This document shows positions 31,859 to 43,856 of a stretch of 64,000 nucleotides of DNA, piece after piece. The notes beneath the pieces were generated by a model, which was not told the DNA's origin, did no database searches, and was given only the letters and a program-made list of their open reading frames with translations. Location: contig JAIFAC010000415.1 of assembly GCA_026545765.1 (NCBI GenBank), forward strand, positions 44,013-108,012, written 5' to 3'. Source of the stretch: Plantago major. Its lineage: Eukaryota; Streptophyta; Magnoliopsida; Lamiales; Plantaginaceae. Each line of letters begins with the position of its first letter. The stretch's first letter is position 1. Both the position numbers and the translations under genes were made by a program.

Positions 31859-32505
31859 ATGGAAGAAGAAGAAGACGAAAGAACTATCAGGGAGATCAGT
31901 ATGCCGAAACCAAGAAGGAGTGGAATTCGGATCCAGCCGCATGTAAGGGAGTATGGATTTGATCTAACTCTGATTAGCGCATTACCAAAGTTCGGAGGTA
32001 GAGAAGGAGAAAATGAATGTATGTTCATGTATGCATTCGAGTCTATTGCCGTGCAGTTTCCGACGAAGGGGTTAACCGATGGTGAGCTGAAATTCTGGTT
32101 CTTCATCAAAACACTGGAGAGAGCAGCAAAAAGATGGATAGATTCAATTAAATAAGAGTTCAGTGAATGGGAAGAGCTGAGGAGTCTGTTCTTGAAGAGG
32201 TTTCTAGGGATTGCAAGAGTTATGAGAGAAAGGAGAATGATATCCACTTTCACTCAGAAACAGAAGGAATCTTTTCATGATGCATGGGAAAGGTTTGAGG
32301 AGATGCAATACAACTGCCCCCAACATCAGTTTGCTTCGCGACAGCTCTGTGAGTATTTCTACTTAGGATTTAGAGACCTTATAGACGTAGCTCTAAAGGG
32401 ATCATTTATGGGGAGTTCTCACAAGGCATCGAAGCTTCAAGGTAAATCGAGAACCAAGGTACATGAGTGAGTAGCTGAAGGAGAATGACATCTTCAACAA
32501 GATGG
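31859..32505 (+). pseudogene. Gag of element C
   Basis: From the first ATG after the primer site: an acidic start, then LKFWFFIKTLERAAKRWIDSI, a TAA at 32153-32155, and in the same frame EFSEWEELRSLFLKRFL, STFTQKQKESFHDAWERFEEM and NCPQHQF. These are the gag landmarks. The stop replaces one codon only. A second interruption near 32470 shifts the frame. Confidence 0.8.
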
Positions 32506-33441
32506 AGGTGATGGAAGAAGTAAGGACAATAGCTGCAATTGAGGAAGAAGCACAATGGTCTATGGGGCAGAGCGTAGGAACTCCAGACTACTTGGATAAG
32601 AGAAGCATTTCGAATGAAGTAAGCCAAGAAGTACCAGAAGGAAAATCTATTGAGCTGAGCATTGAAGGGAAGGATGAAGTTTCCAAAATCAGCAGTGAAC
32701 AAGTGGTCGACAGCATCGTAACTGCTAAAAAGGGGTTGAGGAGGAGATCAAAACCCTCAAGGAACATCATAAGCAGAGAGGAAAGGCAGTGCTGGAGAAA
32801 CTGGATAAAGGAAGCGAAGAAACACACTACCTGGTAAAGCTGTTCACAGAAAATGCCATGTCCACTGAGGAAGCAATAGAAAGGTTAAGTGGTGAAGTCG
32901 ATGCAGTCAAGGACGATCTGATCAAAATTAAGTATGCAGTTAGGGAGTTGGATGAAAAGGTGGAAGAGGTTAAAGAGAATCAAGTGGAGGGCATTGGGGC
33001 TATCGCTACTAGGAGCAGGATAACAACCCCGGATTTTATTCCTAGAAGTGAAGAAAGAGCAAGAAAGAAGAAGGGTGTGGAGGTAATAGATATAGAACAG
33101 GAAGAGGAGAGAGAGAGAAGTCGGAGAAAGAAGTCCAGGAGAAGAGGAAAGAAGACATGATAGCATCCCGGAGAGGAAGATATGATGACGACCCGATGGA
33201 TAATGGATACGTCCGAGCAGAAGATGGGGGAATAGTTCGTTTAAAAGACTTACCTTATCTAGGAAGGCTCATGAATGATGTCAAGAGGGATGCAAAGAAG
33301 AAGGCTAAAGGAAACCTAGAGAGCCAATCAATTCCAGTATCAATGCAAGACCTGTTCACTTTATACCCATCTGACTATATGGCAGCTGTAAGGGAATTCT
33401 TAAACCGGAAGAAGGCCTACGTTGGAGTGGCATGGAGATAA
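32506..33441 (+). pseudogene. Gag C-terminal/linker region of element C
   Basis: Charged, coiled-coil rich sequence in three overlapping frames (32502-32837, 32789-33160, 33157-33441), with heptad-like EAIERLSGEVDAVKDDLIKI and a basic RRKKSRRRGKK cluster at the end of the second piece. Between gag and protease in the family such linkers vary freely. At least two frameshifts are present. No enzymatic motif is seen. Confidence 0.6.
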
Positions 33442-33453
33442 GGATTAGATATC

Positions 33454-33780
33454 ATGAGAAGAGGAATAGGAGATCCGGGACAGTTCAACATGACGATTAG
33501 AGTGAAGGGTAAAAAGGTAAATTGCATGATAGACCTTGGAGCCAGCGTAAATCTTATGTCATTGGCTAAGGCGACGGAGCTAGGGATTGAAGACGAAATA
33601 GAATCATGCGGAACTAGCATCCAACTGGACGACAATTCGACAAAGAAATGTGCTGGGGAAATTAGAGGCTTACTTGTGGAGATCGGAGGCATAAGGTTAA
33701 GGCTAGACTTCCTTGTGATGGATATGGAAGGAAGCGTAATGAGGTCTAAAACACTTATTGGGCGAACAGCCCTACATTAG
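33454..33780 (+). pseudogene. Aspartic protease of element C
   Basis: NCMIDLGASVNLM holds the active-site motif, with leucine in place of the usual threonine or serine (D-L-G-A), a common Athila variant. SIQLDDNS, LDFLVMDME and KTLIGRTALH follow in retropepsin order, where the last would normally be LGRPFL. In the same frame as the preceding linker piece. TAG at 33778 ends it before RT. Confidence 0.75.
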
Positions 33781-33923
33781 ATGGAAGTCGTAGCGACACG
33801 GGAGAGAAAACCTATTACTTGATCGTGGAAGGGCAGAAAAAGCGTTTCAATTCTAAAGGTGAACTCCTAGAAGAAGGAAAGAGAATGGAGAGAGGATATT
33901 AGGAAAGCGCAGATGATTTCCAT

Positions 33924-34641
33924 TTGGGAGACGAAGTCGAGTTTGGATATCTGATGCCAGATCTGATAGAGAAGGATGAAGAAGATTTTGACCCTGAACA
34001 GTATGAGAGGCTCGAGCAACTTTATTCTGTGGATACGATGGAGAAACAGGAGAAGGACGATCCGCCAGCCATTGGATTGGAGGAGGTGTTAAGGTCAAAA
34101 CCTGAACTTAAACAGGTACCCGCAGACCACAAGTACGTTTTCTTATCTGGCGACGAGTTTTTCCCTGTCATTATTTCTTCATCTTTAACTAAGGATCAAG
34201 AAGAGAAGTTAGTAGAGGTTTTAAAGAAGTATAAGGAAGCAATAGGATGGGATATAACTGACATCAAGGGGATCAGCCCCGTAAGGTGCATGCACACTAT
34301 TACATTGGAGGAAGGAGCAAAGCCGGTGAGGCAACCTCAGAGGAGACAGAATCCAGTAGTAATGGAAGTGGTGAAGAAGGAGATCCAAAAACTTCTGAAT
34401 AACGGGCTGATCTACCCTATCGAAAGTAGCAATTGGGTGAGTCCGATACACGTGGTTCCAAAGAAGTCAGGAATAACGATAAAGGATAATATCGCAACTA
34501 GGATTGCTACAGGATTGAGGATGTGTATCGACTACAGGAGATTGAATGTTTGCTACAAGGAAAGACCATTTCCCGCTACCTTTTATAGATCAAATGCTGG
34601 ACAGTCTGACGGGGGACGAATATTACTGTTTCCTGGACGGG
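33924..34641 (+). pseudogene. Reverse transcriptase of element C, N-terminal part
   Basis: Athila wording is clear: FPVIISSSLTKDQEEKL, AIGWDITDIKGISPVRCMH, RQPQRRQNPVVMEVVKKEI, SNWVSPIHVVPKKSGI and LRMCIDYRRLN. A one-base shift then gives a DEYYCFLDG segment ending at 34640. The catalytic YXDD box would come later and is absent. Most of the segment is one open frame of about 225 codons. Confidence 0.88.
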
Positions 34642-36167
34642 TGATGTGCACTCACAGATTTTGATTTCGTTGTAGAGACTGTAATATCTAAATACAACCA
34701 AAAGATTAAATTTATAATTACCAGAAGCTCACTAACACATAGTTTATAGCGGTAAGTTAACTCGAGATGTCGTTCTCTAGGGAATCACGCTCGATTGAAA
34801 TAGAATATTAAATGGTTGATTTTCAATATAAAGTAAATAACATATTTTTGGTATTTTTTAATAAGTAAAATAAACACGTAAGCAGGAAAGTAATTATAAA
34901 GAGAATTGACGAACTAAGAACTTATAGAGAAAAACATGTAAGCGTTAACCTTCACTTTGATAAACGGTTTATATGAGGAATAACAGATAGCGATAGTTAC
35001 GGATGAAGAGTCACATAAGTCACATATCTTATACCAAGGCGCAGTCAGTAAAGATACCCCATGTAGACTATCGCTCAGCGCAAAGTCGCTACCAAAGGGC
35101 TAGCTCAACAACAAACCTCAAAGTAATATCAACTTATGTATACATCCGACATCTCCTAATCTAGTGCAATGAATACTCATGTCTCGGAAAACATAAACAA
35201 ACACAAAGATCTTTCCTCAAACAAAGACAGTATGAACAACAATCGCATAACCAACATTGATGCTAAAACTATTCCATCATATATAAACCAAGTAATCAAA
35301 GATCCCGACTAACTCTTACACAGGTGAATTAGCCTGACATAACTGAAACTAAATAAACTGTAAACTGAATTGAAATCATGTTTGAAACAACTAAACCGTA
35401 AGAAGATGGCGAGTGTCGACCCTCAGCTTCCCCTCTTCGATTCCCCCTTGTTGATCGATCTTGCTGTCTTGATTGATGTCTTGAAGTCTTCTTGATTGCT
35501 TGCTGACGGCTAGGGTTTTGGGGTTTCACTTCCCGAGGATTAGTTCTCTCGAGAGCTTTTGTATCGGAACCCTAATGTTCCGTTCTCTTGTTCGAAACCC
35601 TTCCATTCCGCCCTCTCTTGATTATTAGATCCCAAGGGTCTTATTTATACTGAAAATTCCGAGCTCCAACCGCCATTGATCATTAAGGAAGGTTCAGAAG
35701 ATTCGGCCAGCTCGACATGTGCTAGAAAATACACCGAAGATAATAGACAAAGGGGCAATGCTTAGTGGCCGCATGCACTTCTTCCGTCCACAGTGATCGC
35801 TAAGTGCGATTCTCATGCATTCAATCATGCTTTATTCTTCAATTTCCGACTTCATAACTTCGTTTCCTCAAAAAGTTGTCTTCTAAAAAGTTGTAGCATC
35901 TTCAATTGTCTTCGTACTGGTTGGTAACATGATATGTTTTGACACGCCGAACTCCGTGACATCGCCAATTTTGCGGTTTGCTTAACTTTCTCGATTTCAC
36001 ACAATTATGTCGTTACGTCAAATCGGGTAATTCCTCAAAAACGCGATCATGACCTACAAAATGCACGCGAAGTTGGTAATTGACCATAAAACGATAAAAA
36101 TAATTAATCTAAGGTAAAAAACAAGGGTCTAAAAGCATGCTATATCGCACATTTCATTGTCACATCA
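34642..36167 (-). repeat. 3' LTR of element D (inverted relative to C)
   Basis: On the minus strand it starts TGATGTGACAATG at 36167 and ends CACATCA at 34642. It is the same family as the C LTR. A weak polypurine tract lies at 36168-36180 (minus strand GCGGTTGAGGGTG). Confidence 0.85.
35641..35649 (-). promoter_or_regulatory. TATA box in D LTR
   Basis: TATAAATAA on the minus strand, followed by GACCC. Confidence 0.65.
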
Positions 36168-36355
36168 CACCCTCAACCGCTTTCGCTCATCCTCGAGCAA
36201 GGCAAAATGATAAAAAGTGACAAAGGAAATGATTCCAAACTTAATACTCCAATTTAAAATTTTCACAAGGATGATTTTTCACATTCAACCCCATTTAGCA
36301 ACTAAGTCGATATTGGAGATCAAGAACCAACAATGCAAAAAACGAACATCGATTT
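36168..36355 (-). other. Element D interior, left piece
   Basis: Non-coding sequence next to the polypurine tract, with GAGCAAG as in element B. It ends with GATTT (36351-36355), repeated at 51840-51844 beyond Copia 1. Confidence 0.7.
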
Positions 36356-37120
36356 TGTTGGGAAATTTGTCGAAATTTCTCGGGAAATTTGTTAGAAATT
36401 TGTTAGATATTTTGTTAGAAATATCTGCTTAGATTTTGATCAAAGAACATGATGACTTATCTTAGTCTCGTAAAGGTGATTAGTACTCTCGTTCACTTGA
36501 ACATTGTAAAAGAGAAAATCCACTAAGTATGATAGTCTAGCTAATCTTGTATAGGATGTTAGGTCTCAAATGTAATTTTTATTTTATGAAGAGAAGACCA
36601 AGAAGAAGACATCCAAGTAACAAGCTCAACGACTTTGAAGACTTGAAGAAATCGCATAAGATTATCAAATCGCTTTTCAGATACCTTAGCCAGATATCTT
36701 GGAGACACGAATAGTTTTAGACAAACTGTGTCACAAGAGATATCTGAGAAATAAGAGGCCTATCTGAAAACAAGGAAAGTGTCCACAGACATCTATTCTC
36801 GATACCTTGAGCATTAACCACATTTCGAAGAGAAATATATATATTGCAAACAAAGTTGTTTCAATAAATAGTGGTATCTCAAGATTGAAGATAAGGACGC
36901 AAAGAATCGATAACACTAGTCTCGACATAAAGTATAGTTCCGCTGACACTACAGACAAAAAGTATAGTACAATGCATTTAATGAACGGACAGAGATGTCT
37001 GAATAAAAGCAACGGCAGCTTCTGAAGAAGAAGACAAAACCTGCTACAGTACTATACACAGATATCAATAGTTTGAATTTGAGCCTAACGGATACTATTC
37101 AAACGGTACTCAAATTCATC

Positions 37121-37128
37121 TATAAATA
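37121..37128 (+). promoter_or_regulatory. TATA box of Copia 1 5' LTR
   Basis: TATAAATA with conserved flanks (CATC before, TCAACACTTAGACTGC after). Confidence 0.72.
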
Positions 37129-37504
37129 TCAACACTTAGACTGCTTGAAGAGACACACGACATATCTTGAAAACGCTGAACATCTTACTCTCTCAAAGCA
37201 ACTTACTTATCCTCAAAGCTCGCATACCAAAGCTTTTGATCTTGAGTAACATCAAGTTCTAAGTGTCCTAATCCTAAACAAGTACAATGCCTATCTCGTG
37301 AAAGAGTTGAAACGAAAGATCAAGTATCCGAGATTCATTCCTCAACATTTATCTAAGACTGGGTCAAGAAAAGAACAAGATACCATACATTGAAAAGTGT
37401 ATTAAGTATACTTGATTCAGAGCTATCTCAATAATCAACAAGTTATTAAGGAAGCTCATCGACAACTCAAACCAAAACCAACACCATAATCAAGTGGAGT
37501 ATAG

Positions 37505-37715
37505 GAAGTACTTAGTTTGAAACATCGTGAATAACTCCAAGGTTACCGAGTATAGGAAGTACTTGATTTTGGGAAACTAAGGAATAACTCCAAGGTTATC
37601 GAGTATAGGAAGTACTTAGCTTGGGAAGCTAGGATTAACTCAAAGGTTTCGAAAGTGAAGTACTTCGTCAGGAAAGCCGGGAACAACTCACGGGGAACAT
37701 TTGGTTGGGAACCAA
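37505..37715 (+). repeat. Hairpin repeat array in Copia 1 5' LTR
   Basis: Units start GGAAGTACTT; stems include TTAGCTT-GGG-AAGCTAG (37617-37632) and TTGGTT-GGG-AACCAA (37701-37715). Confidence 0.75.
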
Positions 37716-38051
37716 TTGTTTAAGAATCTTAGAATAGGATTATTGTAAGGTTAACTCAATTATCTGTTCTAGTGAATTCTAGGTCTTTGTAGACAAGTGG
37801 ATTAGTTGGAGGATTACGCCACCTCCGTGATACCACTATACTTGCCGTGTTATTTACCTTTCTTTATTTACATTTCAAAGAACACACACACACACTTTAA
37901 CTGCTTCGCACTTATCTTTATTAAGTCTTCCGCGCTCGATTTTAAGTATCGATATCTATTCAGATATCTCGAGAAATAGTTTTATCGACAAAGTTTTAAA
38001 AGACTATTCACCCCCTCTAGTCTTTTACTTTGCCGTTATCCGACCAACAAG

Positions 38052-38063
38052 TGGTATCAGAGC
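38052..38063 (+). promoter_or_regulatory. Met-tRNA primer binding site of Copia 1
   Basis: TGGTATCAGAGC, two bases after the LTR; complementary to initiator Met-tRNA. Confidence 0.9.
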
Positions 38064-38161
38064 AGAGGTTCACAAGCCTTCGTGACCAACCTAGATCCCC
38101 GTGATAGGTGAAGGAACTTTGTCCATTTTCGAGGACTATTTAATTTGTGTGTTAAGTGCGT

Positions 38162-39340
38162 ATGTCTCGAGTGATGCACCTATTCTCAAACCAGAGAATT
38201 ACGAGAAATGGAAAATAACATGATGCTCCACCTTGAAGCCATAAGTGACGAAATGATCAAGTGATAAAGAATGGCCCAATAGTCATTCAACAACTCAAAC
38301 AAGTCATCGAGGTTTCTAATGATAGAGACAGATCAAAGCCAAGGATCTTCACAAACCGATGCGCCAACAAGTGGGAGATCTACAAGTCAAGTCATTTACT
38401 TAACCAAAGCTCAGATAACTCGACATCTAAGATGCCAAGAGAAATCGTCTGATGGTCAAGCTCGTAATATCATCATCGATCGACACTGAGCACATACAAG
38501 TAAATCAGGTGCTAAAACGGCGAAAGTTGCTTGGCAACTGATTGAAGAAATCTGTGCCGGAACTGAGAAAACCAAAGAAAACAAGTTCGAAGTTCTCAAT
38601 TTGAAATTTCAAAATTTCAAACAAGGACCCACTGAAACTATGGAAGAACTTGATTTCAGATTTACCACTCTCATGAGTGACATGGCAATCTGGGAAAGCA
38701 ATGACATCTCAAATGTAAAAGATTAAGACTATTGTCAGAAGTCTTAACCACAACTGGGAGCATACCAAATTCTTTTATTTTAACCAAGGAATGCCAAATA
38801 TCACTCAAGTGGAACTTTTCTCTCATCTTGCTACTGTTAATTATGAGACAACTCAAAGAGAACAAACAACTGAAAAGTTGCAAAACGTTGCTCTAGTCAC
38901 TCAAGGAACTTCTGAAAAGAAGAAAAGCAAGGAAGAAACTAAGGATGCTCTTGCTGCAAAGAAAATGAGCAAATATATCAGTCGAGAAATTGAAAGAAGA
39001 AAATCCAAAGAGAAGTCAAAAGCATCTAGTTCAAACTATCACCAAGACAAAATATGCAAAGCTCACGAACAAGCCACCGTAAAGCATCATGTATCGAGGA
39101 AGCGTAAATTGAAACGATATTCGCTTTCTATTGTCGTAAACCCGCCACTTCAAGAAGGATTGTCCCGCCTCAACAAACTAAGGACAAGACAAGAAAGATA
39201 GAAGAATCTTCAAAAGAAGCCAGAAAGCTTTGTTAACTGAAGAAAGAAAGAAAATCCAAATTCAACTGGATGCTCTAGACGTTGAAACAGATTCTGAAGA
39301 TGACAATTCAGATGACTCAACCTTACCATCACCGTAATTA
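38162..39340 (+). pseudogene. Gag of Copia 1 (SIRE type)
   Basis: Readable segments across frames: PILKPENYEKWK near the start, then ENKFEVLNLKFQNFKQGP, ETMEELDFRFTTLMSDM (38580-38690) and an open lysine-rich piece 38791-39201. The UBN2-type gag core is clear; it would build the particle. Frame changes are frequent, for example near 38255, 38450 and 38720. The start ATG at 38162 is a guess. Confidence 0.72.
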
Positions 39341-40009
39341 TGTGGAGTTACTCATGATATAATCGACTTCGCCTCAAGAAGAATGAAATGTGGAGTTGTC
39401 AAATCGACGTCCCGACATCTCCAACATAGAAATCATTTATGGTCGATGAGGTAACACATACTTTGTTATACTTATGAAAGTGATGAAGAGGAAATAAAAA
39501 TCTAGAAAATCTCAGAAAGAACTTGACATCTATGAAAGAGAATTTCTAATGATCCGAGCTAGAGCCGAAAACATTGAAGAAGAAAAGAATTCTCTTGCAA
39601 AGGAAAATTCTCAATTAGTTAAAGTATCTGAGAGAAAGGATGCTGAAAATACATCTCTCAAAGCTCGATATCCGAGACCGAAAAGTCACATAAAGAAGCA
39701 ATGGTCAATTACAAAAGAAATATGAAGATCTTCTTTCCAAAACAAGGAACTCAAGAAGAAAGAATTATCTTTTCAATCTTATGCCAAAGCTAGTGACACA
39801 CTTATCAAGTACAATCTTACTTAAGAGATCCTTCAAAAGAAAGGACTTGGATCAATACGTATGTATAGTTCTATCACTCAATAAGAGTAAGGAGAGAAGA
39901 ACATTTGTAAGTATCAAAGAAACGGTTCCTATGCAATCTATAGTATCGTGAGAAGACAAAGATTGTCGACAAAGGAAAGGCAAATATGATTAAACCTTTG
40001 TGGAAAAAC
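39341..40009 (+). pseudogene. Gag C-terminal coiled-coil region of Copia 1
   Basis: Short frames are rich in Lys, Glu and Ser (for example around 39530-39700), resembling the coiled-coil extension of SIRE gag. No intact ORF. Confidence 0.45.
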
Positions 40010-40720
40010 AAGTCAAAACAAAACTGTTGGCACGCTCTCGAAAAGAAACACAACACCGAAAAGTGTAAACACCCACAAGGTATGTCTCTCAAAAGGTAGA
40101 ATCGCAGAGTCAAATTCTCCCATGTCACTTTTTTCTCGAAAGAAATTGACCAACCAGAGACTAGCAAAGTCACGAGGAAAGATCTCGATAGCTTCAAGAG
40201 CTCGAAAAGGTATTGCCACAAAGGCATCGGAAAACAACTTGCTCATGAGTACAAGCGGAGCAAGAACGATGGTCGAAAGCTAGAATTGCTCAAAGCAATT
40301 ATCGGCGGAAGCAAATCAAGCCATCGAAAATCAATGCCGTGGATAGAAGAAATCAAGGAAAGCTAAGTTTGTCAAAAGCAAACTCAAAACCCGATGTATC
40401 TCGAAGCATCATATGGAGCACCTAGGAACACACCAAGGAAGAAAATAATTTTACTAATGATAACATTCATTCAAATAGAATTCTCCTTACGCTCCTCATG
40501 ACAAAAGAATATTTCAAAGAAATTCATTCAAAATGGATTCTATCGAAGATCTTTAATTCGACGGTTCCATCAAAGATATGAGAACCTAATCTCCTGCTTC
40601 CTAGTGCAAAATGCTTCCGGACTAAAGTACAATGGCTATTTGATAGTGGATGCGAAAGCACATGACAGAGACAAAGCAACTGGTCGACATAAAGCTTGCA
40701 ACATAGGACCGAGATATCGA
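40010..40720 (+). pseudogene. Zinc knuckle and protease of Copia 1
   Basis: CWHALEKKHNTEKC at about 40022-40063 is a CCHC-like knuckle in which the second cysteine is missing. Further on, QWLFDSGCEST (about 40628-40660) is the Copia protease active site with D-S-G intact. Between them are frame breaks. The protease would release gag and pol products. Confidence 0.72.
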
Positions 40721-41199
40721 TTTTGAGGAGAATTAAATTCTCTCGATTTGGCAACGCCAAATTGGGAACTTTAACAATCACCGACGACATATGTTATAAG
40801 GATTTGAAATATAATCTATTTAGCATTTGCGCATGCGGTTTTACTATAAAATTCAAAGCTAAATCGCAAACTAATTAACAATGAGTCAAAGGCATACCTT
40901 AGTTGGTCGGCGAAAGGCGCCTTTATGTTGCCGATTGCATCTCGCCACAATCAAGAATGTCTCATGGTGAGTCAATCTGGTCACATGTAAGAGCACGTTA
41001 TGGCACAAAAGAATGAGTCACTTGAACTTCAAAACTCAATGACTTGCCAAGAAAGAGTTAGTGGTCGCCTTCCTGCAACATCTTTCGGCGATGGTATCTG
41101 CTCACGATGGGGAAACAATCTAAGATCTCTTTCAAGTCCAAAATCGTACACTCTAGTGTTAGACCATCGCAACTATTGCGATGGATCTTTTGAATCATC

Positions 41200-41870
41200 T
41201 CAGAATTAGTTATGCAGTGATAGAAGTATGGTCCGTTATCAGAGATGACTTCAAGATTCACTTGGATTGTCTTTCCAAACACAAATCGATGCCGTGGTGG
41301 AGATACCAAACTTGTCAAAAAGCTTGAAGTCATGAAAATGACAAGGTATCCGCAATCGTATGCACTATGGTAATCGAAGTTTGTCAACCAAGACATAAAG
41401 GAGTTTTGTACCGCAAAGGTATACAACACCAACTTTCCTCCTCTAAGAACACCTCAACAAAATGGTGTAAAGAAAAAAAACAGAACCTTAAAGAAGTCAA
41501 GGACAAAGTATTAATACATCAAATAAGTGAAATTTATCGGGTGAAGTCAGAAACACAAATAGGTTACACTCGTAATGTATGTTTGATAAACAAACACCAT
41601 GACAAGACCCCTATGAAATCTTGGCTGTAGACCCTAATATCAAACATCCGAGAGTATTTGGTTGTAAATGTTTTATTCTAAACAATGGGAAAGATTATCT
41701 GAGAACATTTCAACCAAAGGAAGATGAAGGTGTATTTCTTGGTTATTCCATAAATAGCAAAGCCTACAGAGTTTACAACAAAAGAACAAAGAAAATTGAA
41801 GAATCAATTCATGTCAGATTCTATGAAGGAAATAAGAAAACACCTCCTAATGATGAACTCTCGTAAAGGT
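41200..41870 (+). pseudogene. Integrase of Copia 1, C-terminal parts
   Basis: FCTAKGIQHQLSSSKNTS (about 41402-41455) and the following WCKEKKQ correspond to the end of the integrase catalytic core. The open frame 41621-41866 reads HPRVFGCKCFILNNGKDY, EGVFLGYSINSKAYRVYNKRT and IEESIHVRF, the conserved SIRE segment after the core. The first half of the core (40720-41200) is hard to read. The enzyme would join element DNA to the chromosome. Confidence 0.78.
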
Positions 41871-42229
41871 TCAAAGAACTATTACCGAGGGATTCTAAAG
41901 AAGAATCCTCGTAAAGGAGAAACATCATTATGGAAAGTGAGGATGACGAGAAAAGCTTGAAATGCCTAGTGACAACAAGATGACTCAAAGACATGATGAG
42001 GAATTTCCTATGAGTTTTCCAGAAATGGAACAGGTTAGTGAGAACCTTCATCATGAAGAGGTATCTAAAATTGAGACTGCTGAAATGCAAGTTCCAGATA
42101 TCTCTAACACTGAAAAAGTGTCAGATATCCATGACATTTCCATATGTCAGATATCTCGATAATCAAAAGTATCAAATCATAATCTTAGTGATTCACATTC
42201 AAATCACTGGATATTGATCCTACTAGCAC

Positions 42230-43060
42230 TAAACTTATGATGAGATGGATCAAAGATCATCCGCAAAGGATGTAATCGACCAATTAATCAAGGTGTTAGA
42301 CTAGGAGAGCAATAGTTAAAATGCTAATTCTCTTTCGATGTTTCATCTCAATATTGAACCTAAAAATATAGAAGAAGCATTAGGAGACCAAGATCGGATC
42401 TCGCAATGCAAGAAGAGTCGATCAATTTGAGAGAAACAAAGTCCGAAACTAGTTCCATTTAGAGAAGGAATATCCGTGATTGGAACTAAATGGGTTTTCG
42501 TAAACAAGATGAATGAATCCGTGAAATAACCGTAAACAAAGCAAGATTGGTCGCTAAGGATTTACCTGCATCAAGGCTTAGATTTTGATGAGTCATATGC
42601 ACCGCTTCAGATTGATGCAATAAGACTCTTTCTAGCTTTTGCATTTCATAAAGATTTTAAAGTTTATCGATGGATGTCAAAAGTGCATTCTTGAACGGTG
42701 AACTTGCGTAAGAAGTTTATGTTGAGCAACCACCGGTTTTGAAGTTTCCTCGTAAAGTAGAATGGTCTATAAATTACGTAAAGCTCAGATGGATCAAACA
42801 GCTCCAAGAGCATGGTATGACACTGCCAAGTACCTTCGGAAAGTGGTTTCAAGAAAGGTGAAGTTGATAAAACTTTATTTACCTTAAATCATGATGGAAA
42901 CTACTCTTAGTTCAAGTATATGTTGATGACATCATATTTGGATCTAAGGACAAGCAACTTTGTAATGACTTTGCAAATCTCATGAAAAGCAAGTTTGAGA
43001 TGAGCATGATGGGAGAAATGAATTATTTTCAGATTGCAAGTCAAGCAACTCAATGATGGA
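42230..43060 (+). pseudogene. Reverse transcriptase of Copia 1
   Basis: A linker with a RWIKDH-like segment near 42245 precedes the RT. Recognisable pieces are GTKWVFVNKMNES, LVAKDL, DFDESYAP, MDVKSAFLNGEL and VQVYVDDIIFGSKDKQL, with the catalytic YVDD at 42919-42930. The word GCGTAAG at 42707 creates a stop where copy E has GCTGAGG. The protein is otherwise parallel to copy E. Confidence 0.82.
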
Positions 43061-43229
43061 ATATTCATTAGTCAAACAAAGTATGCAAAAGATATGCTCA
43101 CAAAATTCAATCTTAAGCCTTCAAAAGAATGCTAAGATACCTATGAGCATTGGAACCAAAATGACCTATACCAATCGATAAGAGTGTTGAAGAACATAAG
43201 TATAGGAAATTGATAGTTCACTACTTTAC

Positions 43230-43856
43230 CTCACCGCAAGTAGACTCGATATTCAATACGCTGGAGTATGTGCTAGATTTCGCATAAACCCAATGCAAAC
43301 ACACTACAACATTGCTATGAAAATATTAAGGTATGTAAAGGGTACAGTAGATGTAGGATTGTGGTATCCTAAGGAAAGCGGATTGAGTTTAGCTGGGTAC
43401 TCAGACGCTGATTATGCTGGATCACTGCTTGATAGGAAAAGCACCTCAGGAACTTGTCAGTTTCTGGGTACTAGACTTATCTCATGGTTTAGCAAGAAGC
43501 AAAACTCAATTGCAACTTCTACCACGTAGGTCAATATATTGTCACCGGTTGTTGTGCAACACAAATTCGTGGATACAACAACAACTTAAAGACTATGGTC
43601 TCGGAGAAGAAAACTCCCATTTTCTCGTGACAACACAAGGGCTATGATTACATGTAATCCTAAATTTCATGCCAGAACAAAGCACATTGATGTTAGACAT
43701 CACTTCATCAGAGACCATGTTGAAAAGGGCAATATAGAGATACTCAAGATTGGAACTGAAGACCAACTTGCAGATATCTTCACTAAGCCACTACAAGAAA
43801 GTAGATTCTTAGACTTAAGACATAGTCTTGGACTAATGGAACTACCAATGAACTGA
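43230..43856 (+). pseudogene. RNase H of Copia 1
   Basis: Open piece 43293-43529 reads MKILRYVKGTVDVGLWYP, SDADYAGSLLDRKSTSG and LISWFSKKQNSIATSTT; the last piece 43644-43856 reads HARTKHIDVRHHFIRDHVEKG, QLADIFTKPLQESRF. All are standard Copia RNase H motifs. The ADYAG aspartate is present. A frame break at about 43530 splits the domain. Confidence 0.85.

Larger units (their letters stand above)
30215..34641 (+). mobile_element. Athila gypsy element C, truncated in reverse transcriptase
   Basis: It has a full 5' LTR, primer site, gag, protease and the first part of reverse transcriptase. At 34641 it stops inside RT, just after FLDG, and an LTR of the same family in reverse orientation begins. 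The missing part would hold the RT catalytic site, RNase H and integrase. The RT wording is typical of Athila, so this is the element in the window closest to an autonomous Athila. Confidence 0.82.
36356..38049 (+). repeat. 5' LTR of Copia 1
   Basis: Starts TGTTGG, ends CCAACA, followed by the primer site. Its first 60 bases carry repeated GAAATTTGT units absent from copy 0. Confidence 0.9.
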
